Notes: generated by a model from the sequence alone, not told the origin. A stretch of DNA of 64,000 nt from Bog-950 sp046329495 (GCA_046329495.1 JAXLUO010000016.1:21793-85792), one strand, 5' to 3'; numbered from the stretch's first letter, positions 34,801 to 43,191 are shown. Numbers and translations: made by a program.

Positions 34801-36982
34801 CAACTGGAGCAATGGGGCATCCACCTCAACTATTAGTAATCTAACAGCAGGCATATACGTGGTTACCATCACTGATGCAAACAACTGTTCCTTTGTTTCC
34901 AGCAATAACATCAGTCAACCTGCAGCTTTGTTAATCAGTGTGAGCGCTACCAATGGAACATGCGGCCAAAGCAACGGAAGTTTACAAACATTGGTTACAG
35001 GCGGAACAGCCGGATACAATTATAGCTGGAGTAATGGTGCTTCCACCTCCGGCATCACGAACTTAATGGCAGGCAATTATACTATAACTGTTAGCGACGC
35101 CCACAGCTGTAGTAGTTCTCAACAAGCAAGCATTACAACCGGACCAGCTTTAGGTTTTCAGGTTTCAGCTACTAATGCGCCTTGTTTTGGGGGTACAGGT
35201 ACCGCAACAGCAAATGTTACTACAGGTACCGCACCCTATACATATGCCTGGAGCAATGGAGCTACACAAAGCAGCCCGGGTAATTTAGTGGCAGGCTTGT
35301 ATTATGTTACTGTATCGGATGTTGCAGGTTGCAGCGCCACGTCCTCGGTAAGTGTATCAGCACCTGTGGCACTCACTGTATCAATTACAACCGTAGATGC
35401 GGGCTGTGCAGGCAACAATGGCAGTGCTACTGCAACCACTACAGGCGGAACAGGTGGTTATAATTATGTTTGGAATACCGGCAGTAGCAATGCTGCATTA
35501 AGCGGTATCTCAGGTGGTAGTTACACTGTAACGGTTACAGATGCAAACAACTGTAGCACCAGCGCAATCGCTAACGTGGCCAGTTCCGGAGGCATAACCT
35601 TAAGCACAAGTACACATGATATATTGTGCTATGCTCAAAACACAGGGGATGCTACAGTTAATGTGAATGGAGGACTTGCTCCTTTCACCTATAATTGGAG
35701 TAACGGCGGTAATACAACTGCTATAACCAACCTGCCGGCAGGCACCTATACCGTTTCAGCCACCGATGCCAACAACTGTTTTGCATCAGCCACCCTTGTT
35801 ATAACACAACCTGCGGCACTAAGCACTACCTTATCAGGCATTGAACCACTTTGTCATGGTACAAGTAATGGTCAATTATCCATTGCTGTAAATGGAGGTA
35901 TCGGAACCTATACCTATAGCTGGAGCAATGGTGCCACAAATGCAACCAATACTAACCTTACCGCCGGATTATATAGCGTTACCGTAACTGATGCTAACAA
36001 TTGCAGTGTAACCGCCGGTAATACATTAAATGAGCCCGCCGTACTTACCATCGGCCAAACCACAACACAACCCTTGTGCAACGGAGATAATTCAGGAAGT
36101 ATCCAATTGAGCATTCAGGGAGGAACCCCGGCTTATACTTTTAGTTGGAATACCGGCGCTACAACGGCCGGGCTTTCTAACCTAACAGGGGGCAACTATA
36201 GTGTTACAGTTAATGATGCGAATGGCTGCCTTGCTTCGCAAGCAATATCATTAAGCAATCCGCCGGCGTTAACCCCTATGGCAACTGTCGCCGATGTAGC
36301 CTGCAGTGGAGGCAGTAATGGCTCCATCAGTTTAACTGTAACAGGTGGTACGCCAACTTATACCTATAGTTGGAGCACTGGCGCAACAGCTGCTCAGTTA
36401 TCGCAATTAACAATAGGGACCTACAGTGTTACCGTATATGATGCCAATAACTGTTCTGCATCGTTTTCTACAACTATTAGCCAACCTTCTCCAATCGTCT
36501 TTACCACCGGTTCTCTTGATGCGTCCAATGGTCAGAATAATGGAACTGCCTGGGTAACTGTTGTTAGTGGCGGCACTGCACCCTATAATTTTGCGTGGAC
36601 AGGTTTTGATCTGTACAACAACGATACGCTTTACAATCTCGCGGCCGGCACTTATTGGGTTGTGGTAACGGACGACAACGGTTGCTCCAAAACTGATTCG
36701 GTGGTAGTTAATGCTATCAGTGCTATTAACCAGGTTGCGCTAATGAACCTAAAGCTATTCCCAAATCCTGCTACAGATGCTGTTCAACTTACCGGTGAGT
36801 TGATTGAGAATGGCACCTTAAGTATCAAGAATGAATTGGGACAGGAACTTCATACGCAACCTGTAAACTCAGGAACGTTGAATGTTCACCTGCCAATTGG
36901 CTTATTGGCTTCAGGCATTTATTATCTTGAAATAAAGACGTCGGGTAAATCGATAGTAAAACAATTAGTAATTAGCAGGTAA
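28808..36982 (+). CDS. Giant secreted M4 (thermolysin-type) metalloprotease with 21 SprB repeats and T9SS type A domain
   Basis: This is 2724 aa. The signal peptide MKHSLLFGLLFLLAASSSAQ is followed by an FTP/PepSY-like propeptide (GIPVTNGQFVTHLQAGRVVKFNGYLF). The M4 catalytic domain has HEISHGLDE (His380, His384) and the third zinc ligand Glu404 in GALNESFSDIFG, the spacing of thermolysin. A PKD domain (about 565-640), a CUB-like domain (about 650-765, CSGTVYDNGG, YDFLYVYDGPS) and a second PKD (about 770-850) follow. Next come an Ig-like domain with the nested module (about 915-1058), 21 SprB repeats (about 1067-2635) and the type A sorting domain (LKLFPNPATDAVQL). It is a surface protease carried on a very long stalk or adhesive array. 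It is a paralogue of the gene at 37169, which lacks the array. Confidence 0.92.
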   Translation: MKHSLLFGLLFLLAASSSAQRINTNRELTGAEASELVEGAEHIWLKEANTIPAFIQFRIGQEPSEPFFFSYIRKKFQLPANYGFQLQSSEPDGLGWQHKRYQLTINGIPVTNGQFVTHLQAGRVVKFNGYLFTGLQFNTTPAINETDALQKALDNIGAIRYKWQEASEEAFIKMESGDANATFYPKGELAIVQVGDNSSTDFRLTWKFDVYAQEPMSRYYIYVDAESGTVVKKESRICNANTNGTAVTVYRGSRAIVADSYNGAYRLKETTRGLGVHTYNLQKSTNYAGAVEFTDADNVWNNVNANLDQYAGDAHWGAEMTYDFYQSMGRNSIDNAGYALNLYVHYSTNYLNAFWDGTRMTFGDGSSGYTPLTSLDITGHEISHGLDEKTANLTYQDESGALNESFSDIFGTAVEWYADSTVGNWLIGEDIGSAFRSMSNPNSTGDPDTYHGTNWYTGTADNGGVHTNSNVQNHWYYRLSQGGSGTNDIGNTYNVTAIGRNKATKIAWRDMVYYLTSSADYADSRFYSIQAANDLYGACSQEAISTTNAWYAVGVGGPFVFGVDAQFTASPTSGCSVPFTVNFVNSSTNAGSYSWTFGDGGTSTATNPTHTYSSLGVYTVKLIADGGSCGVDSLVSTNLINLNAANPCVVIMKDTGTYTTQTACSGTVYDNGGPSANYTDNTNSVVTIAPTGATSVTLHFTQFAMENTYDFLYVYDGPSTASTLLGSYTGTTIPANITSSGGSITLRQSSDESVTAAGFAVTWSCIAPTLPPVANFTADVTQTCTGSIKFTDLSTNTPTSWNWNFGDGQTSTLKNPTHVYANNGTYTVVLTATNAYGNNTLTKTAYITVSKPSGPTIANQSSCGPSAFTLSITTTDTLSWADSTGTVVSNANPFTTPVLTQTRTYWVSSSVTAPSYHVGPTYPSGATNYTQATERGEVFNVLKPGILQSVYVNASGAGNRTIRLLNAGGTVLYSTTINIPSGTSRVTLNFPLTVGTGYQLTATGPANLFRNSTGATYPYTDAGGIVSITNNTANAAGYYYFFYDWIVKENNCISLQTPVTLTINPAVTVNVSSTNITCNGGSNGTATVAVITGTPSYVYNWSNGASTATINGLGTGNYTVTVTDSKNCSATATKSITQPAAIIAGVAKTNVLCNGAGNGTATASITSGGAAPFSYSWNTGATTNTINNLVPGTYTVSITDVNNCTATASASITQPAAFNVTGTTTNLSCTGGSNGAINLQFTGGTSPYNVTWSNSSTATSLTNLSTGTYTVTARDANNCSGTASFTLTQPAAITITPSAGNTTCGLNNGTVTTTVSGGTGGYTYVWNNGSTSSGLSSLAAGTYNLTVTDGATCTATGSATIAGSVGITATATGTNITCNGAANGTALATVSSGGTLPYSYNWSNAATSSGINNLSAGLYSVTVSDALLCSTTASVNVTQPAALQVSATATNPTCNAGTNGSLSLQISGGTSAYIVTWSNSNSGTTIGNLTAGTYTATVTDANNCTTSVSQVLTQPSAISLTSTVINTSCGFANGNISTTVSGGTGNYSYAWGTGATTASLSNLSAGNYSLTITDVAGCTATANSNVASSVGIIASLTKTDITCNGASNGTAMASISSGGTPPYSYVWNNGATAPGISNLTAGNYIVTITDAVLCSATGTASITQPAALNIIATTVNPSCYAGTNGSVSLQVSGGTTAYSFNWSIGSTGISNTNLAAGTYTATITDANNCTAAITRTLTQPSAIAILPTVTNTTCGFANGSITTNITGGTGTYSYNWNNGATAPALSNLAAGTYSLTVTDAANCSAVSSSGITTSSSLIASASGVNVSCFGLNNGSATVAVSNNTNPTSYNWSNGNTVATAGNLSAGTYTVSVTDANNCSATAVYTVTQPAAISASVTATGTNCTGNNGTVSLQVSGGTGSYGYAWSNGANTASLNNVGAGNYLVTITDGNNCTATAGGTVNSPGGISASATTNMVTCNGGATGTIAITVTAGTAPYNYNWSNGASTSTISNLTAGIYVVTITDANNCSFVSSNNISQPAALLISVSATNGTCGQSNGSLQTLVTGGTAGYNYSWSNGASTSGITNLMAGNYTITVSDAHSCSSSQQASITTGPALGFQVSATNAPCFGGTGTATANVTTGTAPYTYAWSNGATQSSPGNLVAGLYYVTVSDVAGCSATSSVSVSAPVALTVSITTVDAGCAGNNGSATATTTGGTGGYNYVWNTGSSNAALSGISGGSYTVTVTDANNCSTSAIANVASSGGITLSTSTHDILCYAQNTGDATVNVNGGLAPFTYNWSNGGNTTAITNLPAGTYTVSATDANNCFASATLVITQPAALSTTLSGIEPLCHGTSNGQLSIAVNGGIGTYTYSWSNGATNATNTNLTAGLYSVTVTDANNCSVTAGNTLNEPAVLTIGQTTTQPLCNGDNSGSIQLSIQGGTPAYTFSWNTGATTAGLSNLTGGNYSVTVNDANGCLASQAISLSNPPALTPMATVADVACSGGSNGSISLTVTGGTPTYTYSWSTGATAAQLSQLTIGTYSVTVYDANNCSASFSTTISQPSPIVFTTGSLDASNGQNNGTAWVTVVSGGTAPYNFAWTGFDLYNNDTLYNLAAGTYWVVVTDDNGCSKTDSVVVNAISAINQVALMNLKLFPNPATDAVQLTGELIENGTLSIKNELGQELHTQPVNSGTLNVHLPIGLLASGIYYLEIKTSGKSIVKQLVISR
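32010..36720 (+). repeat. Array of 21 SprB repeats with a three-repeat higher-order unit
   Basis: I count 21 units of about 74 residues. Units 2-3-4, 5-6-7 and 8-9-10 line up as three copies of one three-repeat block. Units 2, 5 and 8 share TCNGA.NGTA and SGG..PYSY; 3, 6 and 9 share a .GTNGS.SLQ.SGGT type; 4, 7 and 10 share NT.CGFANG, GGTG.YSY and LAAGTYSLTVTD. The other units do not follow this period. All but the last keep both cysteines; the last reads LDASNGQNNGTA. Confidence 0.82.
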
Positions 36983-37000
36983 AGCGTTACCGGTATTGGT

Positions 37001-37042
37001 AAAAGAGGCCGAGGCAATATTTGGTACCGGCCTCTTTTATTG
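37001..37042 (+). terminator. Rho-independent terminator after the 21-repeat protease gene
   Basis: AAAAGAGGCC (37001-37010) pairs with GGCCTCTTTT (37029-37038) around an 18-base loop, followed by ATTG. The A/T ends can also act as a T-run. Confidence 0.8.
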
Positions 37043-37168
37043 TACCTTAACTGCAGGTCTCAAACTTATATTGTAGTTATCTTTTTACAATTCGGGAGTA
37101 CCAGGCGGCGCATTCCTTTCATAATTAAAATAGACAAATATATTCACCGCCATAAACCACCTCAGCGT

Positions 37169-40100
37169 ATGAAACAACCCTACTTGTGGTGCCTGTTATT
37201 ACTGGCACTAAACCCTATTAGAGCGGCAGCTTTTGAGCAACGTGAATTAAAGGGCAAAACGGCGGAGCAATACTGGCAAGGAGCTTCGCACATTTGGTTA
37301 AAGCAGGAAAATACCATACCTGCTTTCGTAGAATTCAGGGACGGATGCGAACCTGATGAGAACTTCTTTTTTGCCTACATGCAGAAACGTTTTTTGCTAC
37401 CGGCAAATTATAGTGTACAATTAATAACCTGCGAAACCGATGTGCTTGGCATACAACATAAGCGTTACCAATTGCTGGTGGCCGGTGTACCGGTAAATAA
37501 CGGGGTGTTTATACTGCACCTGCTAAACGGAAAGGTGAAGAAATTTAATGGTTATCTGTTTAAGCAAATAACCACAGGTACCACTCCAGCCATTAGCGAA
37601 CAGCAGGCACTGAATGCCGCATTAAGTGCAATTGGCGCAACCACCTATAAATGGCAAATAGCAGACGAGGAACAGTTTATACGTATGGAAACAGGAGATC
37701 CTGATGCTACCTACAAACCAAAAGGCGAACTGTTTATCGTGCAGAAGGGTGACAATACAAGCACTACATTCAGCCTTGCATGGCGTTTTGATATATACGC
37801 GCAACAACCTCTTAGCCGCGATTATGTTTTTGTGGATGCGCAGTCGGGTAAAGTAATAAAGAAAAGTCCAAGACTTTATAACGTAGATGCGCCGGGAGCA
37901 GCAGTAACCGTTTATCGCGGCAACCGCAGTATTGTAGCCGATAGTTATAACGGAGCCTACCGCTTGCAGGAAGCAAGCCGCGGACTGGGTATTCGCACAC
38001 TTAACATGCAAAAAGGAACCAGCCATAATGCAGCTGTTAACTTCATTGATTCAGACAATGTTTGGAATAATGTAAACGCAAATCTCGATCAATATGCAGG
38101 TGATGCACACTGGGGAGGGGAAATGACCTATGATTTTTACCAAAGCATGGGCCGTAATTCCATCGACGGAAACGGATACCGGCTTACACTTTATGTGCAC
38201 TACGACCAAAGCTATTACAACGCTTTTTGGGATGGCCAAAGCATGAACTTTGGTGATGGGGATGGCACAGTAGAGCCACTTACCTCCCTTGATATAGCCG
38301 GTCACGAGATTTCGCACGGACTGGATGAACGCACAGCTAATCTTGATTACCAGGACGAAAGTGGCGCTTTAAATGAATCCTTCAGCGATATTTTCGGAAC
38401 AGCGGTAGAATGGTATGCCGATAGCACCGTGGCTAATTGGTTAATAGGTGAAGATATTGGAAGCGCCCTTCGTAACATGAGCAATCCCAATGCTACCGGC
38501 GATCCTGATACCTATCATGGCACACACTGGTATTCGGGCACGCAGGATAATGGCGGTGTGCATACAAACAGCAACGTGCAAAACCATTGGTATTATCGCT
38601 TAGCACAAGGTGGTAGTGGCACTAACGATATAGGCAGTGCATATAACGTAACAGGCATTGGTCGCCATAAAGCTACGCAAATTTCCTGGCGCGACATGGT
38701 GTATTACCTGACAAACTCTGCCGATTATGCTGACTCGCGCTTCTACTCTATCCAGGCGGCTAACGATCTCTTTGGCCCATGTTCACCAGAAGCTACCAGT
38801 ACTACTAACGCCTGGTATGCAGTGGGTGTGGGTGGCCCGTTTGTATTTGGAGTAGATGCACAGTTTACTCCTAACCCGGGAAGTGGTTGCACAGTGCCTT
38901 TCACCGTTTCATTTACAAACACAACTTCGAACGGAAGCAGCTATACCTGGGATTTTGGCGATGGGACAACCTCCACTTCTGCTAATCCTTCGCACACCTA
39001 TACCTCTTTTGGCAACTATACCGTAAAACTAATAGCAGATGGCGGTGCCTGCGGCGTAGATAGTATTAGCAGCAACCCTATAAGCGTAAACGCAGCTAAT
39101 CCATGTGTTGTAATTTTGCCACAAACCGGTACCTACCAAATGCAAACAGCCTGTAGCGGAACGTTGCTTGACAACGGCGGCGCTTCCGGCAATTATTCCG
39201 ATAACAGCAATAGCACAGTAACCATCTCTCCTGCCGGTGCCGCAAAGGTTACAGTTAGTTTTACCCAGTTTGGCATGGAATCGAGCTATGACTATGTTTA
39301 TATCTATGATGGACCGAATACATCCAGCCCCTTATTAGCTTCGTATACAGGCACTACATTACCCGCCTCAGTAACCTCTACCGGTCCATCAATTACGGTA
39401 AAGCAATATTCCGATCAGGCAGTTAACGACGTTGGCTTTACTATGCAATGGACTTGCGTAAATCCCACCACCATACCTACCGCCAATTTTAAAGCTGATG
39501 TTACAGAAAGCTGTTCCGGTTTAATTCACTTTACGGATCTCACAACAGGTGGCGTAAACTCGTGGGATTGGGACTTTGGAGATGGCAACACCAGTTCCGA
39601 CCAGCACCCCGTACATTTGTACACCAGCAGCGGCACTTATACAGTTAGCCTTACTGCTCATAACAGTTTTGGACCCAACACCGTTACTAAAACCAATTAT
39701 ATAGTTGTTGCTAAACCATCAGGCCCGGCTGCGGCAAGTATAAATGGTTGCCATGCCGATTCATTTGCCCTTACTGCCTCTACAACTAACCCTGTTAACT
39801 GGTACGATAACAGCGGTACGTTAGCAGGTACAGGCAACCCGTTTATAACACCCTATTTAACCACGGGCACTACTTACTATGCAGAAGAAGTATTACCTCA
39901 ACCCATTTTTAACGCAGGCCCGGCAGACAGCACTATCGGCACCGGAAGTAACTTTAACGCCAGCAATAACCGGGGCTTGCGTTACCGTGTGTTTAAAAAC
40001 TGCAGATTGGTAAGCGTATTTGTTTATGCTACCGGAAGCGGATATCGTATTATACAACAAAAGGATTCGGCGGGCGCTGTAATACAACAACGCACCGTTT

Positions 40101-40855
40101 TCTGCCCTAATGGGGGCAGCCGCATTTTATTGAATTTTGACATGATACCGGGTACTTACCAGTTGGGGTTAAAAGACACTTTAAACCTATACCGCAACAA
40201 TGCCGGAGCTACATATCCATACACCGATGCTGACGGTATGGTAAGCATTTACGGCAATAATGCCGGTGGTAATGCAACTAACTATTATTACTTCTTCTAC
40301 GATTGGGAATTACAGGAAGCAGATTGTATTTCGCAACGTACTGCGGTGCAAATATCAGTAGGCAACACGGCTATACAATTTACCAGCAGTGCTACTGATG
40401 CGGCCGCTGGCCTGGCAAATGGAACAGCTTCAATAAATAATATAAGCGGCGGTTCGGCACCATACGCGGTACAATGGAGCAACGGGCAATCGGGCAATAC
40501 GGCTACAGGGTTACAACCCGGCACCTATACTGCTACCATTACCGATAACAGCGGCTGCCAGCAAACTGCTAATGTTGTTGTTAATGAATCGGTAGGAATA
40601 AATGAATTAGGTGAGAGCGGTTATATACAGGTTTACCCCAATCCCGCAAATCAAACTATCATGCTAAACTGCAGTGCCTTTGCCATGCAGCAAATAAAAG
40701 TGATAAATGCATTAGCACAAGTTGTATTGTTGCAAAACAACGTGCTCAGTAATCAATTACAATTAGATGTTAGCACCCTGGCATCCGGCGTTTATGTGCT
40801 CGAAGTTTTCAACGGCCTGTCGACCATCAAAAAACAAGTGGTGATAACCCGGTGA
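37169..40855 (+). CDS. Secreted M4 metalloprotease, paralogue with a single SprB unit
   Basis: This is 1228 aa from the ATG at 37169, chosen because it begins the signal peptide MKQPYLWCLLLLALNPIRAAA; the longer frame starts at a TTG within the preceding terminator. The propeptide, M4 domain (HEISHGLDE, His379/His383, Glu403), PKD, CUB-like, second PKD (WDWDFGDGNTSSDQHP), Ig-like domain and nested module (ending YYYFFYDWELQEADC) follow the order of its neighbour and are clearly homologous. Only one SprB unit remains, the Cys-poor terminal type (TDAAAGLANGTA). A T9SS type A domain ends in VVITR. Either the array was lost here or it expanded in the neighbour. A strong terminator follows. Confidence 0.92.
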   Translation: MKQPYLWCLLLLALNPIRAAAFEQRELKGKTAEQYWQGASHIWLKQENTIPAFVEFRDGCEPDENFFFAYMQKRFLLPANYSVQLITCETDVLGIQHKRYQLLVAGVPVNNGVFILHLLNGKVKKFNGYLFKQITTGTTPAISEQQALNAALSAIGATTYKWQIADEEQFIRMETGDPDATYKPKGELFIVQKGDNTSTTFSLAWRFDIYAQQPLSRDYVFVDAQSGKVIKKSPRLYNVDAPGAAVTVYRGNRSIVADSYNGAYRLQEASRGLGIRTLNMQKGTSHNAAVNFIDSDNVWNNVNANLDQYAGDAHWGGEMTYDFYQSMGRNSIDGNGYRLTLYVHYDQSYYNAFWDGQSMNFGDGDGTVEPLTSLDIAGHEISHGLDERTANLDYQDESGALNESFSDIFGTAVEWYADSTVANWLIGEDIGSALRNMSNPNATGDPDTYHGTHWYSGTQDNGGVHTNSNVQNHWYYRLAQGGSGTNDIGSAYNVTGIGRHKATQISWRDMVYYLTNSADYADSRFYSIQAANDLFGPCSPEATSTTNAWYAVGVGGPFVFGVDAQFTPNPGSGCTVPFTVSFTNTTSNGSSYTWDFGDGTTSTSANPSHTYTSFGNYTVKLIADGGACGVDSISSNPISVNAANPCVVILPQTGTYQMQTACSGTLLDNGGASGNYSDNSNSTVTISPAGAAKVTVSFTQFGMESSYDYVYIYDGPNTSSPLLASYTGTTLPASVTSTGPSITVKQYSDQAVNDVGFTMQWTCVNPTTIPTANFKADVTESCSGLIHFTDLTTGGVNSWDWDFGDGNTSSDQHPVHLYTSSGTYTVSLTAHNSFGPNTVTKTNYIVVAKPSGPAAASINGCHADSFALTASTTNPVNWYDNSGTLAGTGNPFITPYLTTGTTYYAEEVLPQPIFNAGPADSTIGTGSNFNASNNRGLRYRVFKNCRLVSVFVYATGSGYRIIQQKDSAGAVIQQRTVFCPNGGSRILLNFDMIPGTYQLGLKDTLNLYRNNAGATYPYTDADGMVSIYGNNAGGNATNYYYFFYDWELQEADCISQRTAVQISVGNTAIQFTSSATDAAAGLANGTASINNISGGSAPYAVQWSNGQSGNTATGLQPGTYTATITDNSGCQQTANVVVNESVGINELGESGYIQVYPNPANQTIMLNCSAFAMQQIKVINALAQVVLLQNNVLSNQLQLDVSTLASGVYVLEVFNGLSTIKKQVVITR

Positions 40856-40862
40856 GTTCGCT

Positions 40863-40911
40863 GAGATAAATAAAAAAGCCGCCCTAAAAAGGCGGCTTTT
40901 TTATTTATCTC
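40863..40911. terminator. Bidirectional terminator, perfect 21-bp inverted repeat
   Basis: Bases 40863-40883 and 40891-40911 are exact reverse complements around CTAAAAA. The GCCGCC/GGCGGC core is flanked by A-runs and T-runs, so it works on both strands, between the convergent M4 protease and barrel genes. Confidence 0.93.
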
Positions 40912-40920
40912 TCGTGTGGC

Positions 40921-41634
40921 TTAAAAGATATTAATAAACCCTAACTGCACTACAAATCCCTTACTATAAATAGAGTAATTCTTGTCGGTAACATTATAAA
41001 GCACGTTATAAGAAACCATTAACGGGAAAAAGAAGTTCTTGCTCTGCAATAAGTTGTATCCTGCACCAATCAATAAGGCAGGAATGGTCTTATCCACTTT
41101 GGGAAGTTCAACATGGTAGGTATTACCAACCTGGGCTAATTGAGGGTTATAGATATCATCCAATCGACGATGTAGTACTTCTAACTTGGTTCTTGCAAAG
41201 AAGCCACGCCATATATTGTATTGCAGAAAAACGCCTCCCCCAAACGTATGCCAATTGGCATTGGTAGGATAAATGCGGCCCATGTTATCGGTAAACTGGA
41301 TATTGCGAAAACCTGTATAGAAATATGTCAGGCCGCCCCCGGCATATAAACCTCCACCTGTGGCGTTCTTTTTGGGTGCCCAAATTTGGTAACCCACATA
41401 AGGCGACAAGCCAAAGTCGATACGCCCTTGCCCAATGGACAGGTTAAAGTTAGGTTCTATAATAAACTTGGATAGGTCAACTTTCTTTTTGCTTTTAAAA
41501 CCCTGAAAATCATCAGGCGGCATATTATTATCCTGCTGACGTGGCTTGCTTGTTGGAGGTGGTAAATCATCATCCTGTGCAAACAGAGGGCTAATGCCGG
41601 CTATTAAACAAAAAAGTATCAGTAGTTTCTTCAC
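40921..41634 (-). CDS. Probable outer-membrane beta-barrel protein
   Basis: This 237-aa protein has the signal peptide MKKLLILFCLIAGISPLFAQ. An acidic, proline-rich linker follows (DDDLPPPTSKPRQQ). Then come alternating strands typical of a small barrel (FNLSIGQGRIDFGLSPYVGYQIW, GGGLYAGGGLTYFYTGF, FGGGVFLQYNIWRGFFARTKLE), ending FVVQLGFINIF with a C-terminal aromatic. No substrate is evident. TAACTTCG on the reverse strand (41670-41663) may be its -7 box. Confidence 0.7.
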   Translation of the reverse strand: MKKLLILFCLIAGISPLFAQDDDLPPPTSKPRQQDNNMPPDDFQGFKSKKKVDLSKFIIEPNFNLSIGQGRIDFGLSPYVGYQIWAPKKNATGGGLYAGGGLTYFYTGFRNIQFTDNMGRIYPTNANWHTFGGGVFLQYNIWRGFFARTKLEVLHRRLDDIYNPQLAQVGNTYHVELPKVDKTIPALLIGAGYNLLQSKNFFFPLMVSYNVLYNVTDKNYSIYSKGFVVQLGFINIF

Positions 41635-41775
41635 AAGGTGTAATTATGCTGAAAAACGTTTACGAAGTTAAGGTATTTTATAAGACAGCCGGTTTCTTTA
41701 CAAAGTTTAACCCAAGTGTGGCAAATGAGCCATTTTAACAGAAAAACGAATAATTCGACGCATAGGTTGCCCGGT

Positions 41776-43179
41776 TTAGCCAAAAATCTTGCCCGGGTTT
41801 AGTATGTTGTTAGGGTCAAACACTTTCTTGATATCCCGCATCAACTGCAGTTGCATTTCCCTGAACTTGATGTCCATATAAGGTATCTGAATCCAGCCAA
41901 TGCCATGTTCTCCTGAAATAGTCCCTTTTAACTCAACCACCTTTTGGAATATCTCACGAATACCCTTCGGCACCTCTGTTTTCCAGTATTCATCTGATAA
42001 TTGATCCTTAAGTATCCGGACATGAACATTCCCGTCGCCGGCATGACCATAACAAACCGATCGGAAATTATACTTCTCTCCTACGGCCTTTATATGCCTC
42101 AGCAACTCGGGCAAATCAGCACGCGGCACCACGGTATCTTCCTCAACGGTTACATTAGTCTTTTTAACCGCATAGGCAATATTGCGGCGCATACGCCATA
42201 AATCTGCCTTCTGTGCTTCGCTGTCGGCAAACAGTATTTCACCAACTTCAAAATTGCTAAGCACCTCATACACCTTCTCACAATCCCGTTGAATTATTTC
42301 CAAATCATTACCATCAATCTCTATCAGTAAGGTTGCATGCGTTTCATCGGCCAGGGGCACATTTACATCTCCCAAAAAGTTGCATACATAGGTAATGGCA
42401 TCGCGTTCCATAAACTCTATGGAGGAAGGAATGATGCCGGCACGAAACACAGCACTAACAGCAGCACTCGCATCATCCATGCTTCTGAAAGCGGCAAGCA
42501 TCACATTGTTGAACTTTGGATAGGGCAAGAGTTTCAGAACAATTTTGGTTACTATACCAAGGGTCCCTTCGCTACCTACAAACAACTGGGTAAGATTATA
42601 TCCGGTTGAGTTTTTCAAGGTATTGGCGCCTGTCCATATAACTTCTCCATTAGGTAGTACTACCTCCAGATTTAGCACAAAATCCTTCACTACTCCATAT
42701 TTAACTGCACGGGGGCCGCCACTGTTACAAGCCACATTACCACCTATATAACAGGTGCCGCGGCTACTGGGGTCAACTGGATAAAACAATCCTATTTGCT
42801 GCAGGGTGTTTTGTAAAACTTCGGTTACAACACCGGGCTCAGTAGTTACCTGCAGGTTACGTTCATCAATGTGCAGTATTTTGTTTAACCGGTCGGTAAG
42901 CAACATAACACCACCAAACAAGCACAAACTGTTAGCACTTAAACCTGTGCCTGCCGCACGTGGCGAAACAGCTATGCGCTGCTCGTTGCAGTACTTCATA
43001 ATTGCGCTTATGTCGGCAGTTGAGCCTGGTTTTAAAACCACCTCCGGCGGAAATTGCACACCATCAGTTTCGTCTTTGCTATACTTCTCTAACGTGCCTT
43101 CATCGGTAAATACATAGTCGGCACCTAATGCGGCCTTAAACCAATCAATGTCGGCAACGGTAACTTGCTTGTAACTCAT
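41776..43179 (-). CDS. FAD-linked 2-hydroxyacid dehydrogenase (GlcD / D-lactate dehydrogenase family)
   Basis: This is 467 aa, the normal size of a GlcD or D-LDH flavoprotein. It oxidises glycolate or D-lactate to the 2-oxoacid. The FAD PCMH domain has VSPRAAGTGLSANSLC, TTEPGVVTEVLQNTL, PSSRGTCYIGGNVACNSGGPRAVKYG and VGSEGTLGIVTKIVLKL. The C-terminal FAD-oxidase domain has VCYGHAGDGNVHVRIL and SGEHGIGW. There is no Fe-S domain and no glcE/glcF next door, so it may be a stand-alone D-lactate dehydrogenase; the substrate is uncertain. It has its own TATGTTTG box four bases before the ATG. Confidence 0.9.
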   Translation of the reverse strand: MSYKQVTVADIDWFKAALGADYVFTDEGTLEKYSKDETDGVQFPPEVVLKPGSTADISAIMKYCNEQRIAVSPRAAGTGLSANSLCLFGGVMLLTDRLNKILHIDERNLQVTTEPGVVTEVLQNTLQQIGLFYPVDPSSRGTCYIGGNVACNSGGPRAVKYGVVKDFVLNLEVVLPNGEVIWTGANTLKNSTGYNLTQLFVGSEGTLGIVTKIVLKLLPYPKFNNVMLAAFRSMDDASAAVSAVFRAGIIPSSIEFMERDAITYVCNFLGDVNVPLADETHATLLIEIDGNDLEIIQRDCEKVYEVLSNFEVGEILFADSEAQKADLWRMRRNIAYAVKKTNVTVEEDTVVPRADLPELLRHIKAVGEKYNFRSVCYGHAGDGNVHVRILKDQLSDEYWKTEVPKGIREIFQKVVELKGTISGEHGIGWIQIPYMDIKFREMQLQLMRDIKKVFDPNNILNPGKIFG

Positions 43180-43183
43180 GCCA

Positions 43184-43191
43184 CAAACATA
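43184..43191 (-). promoter_or_regulatory. Predicted -7 box of the GlcD-like gene
   Basis: The reverse strand reads TATGTTTG, an exact TAnnTTTG match that ends four bases before the ATG and predicts a leaderless transcript. No clear -33 TTG is seen. Confidence 0.4.
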
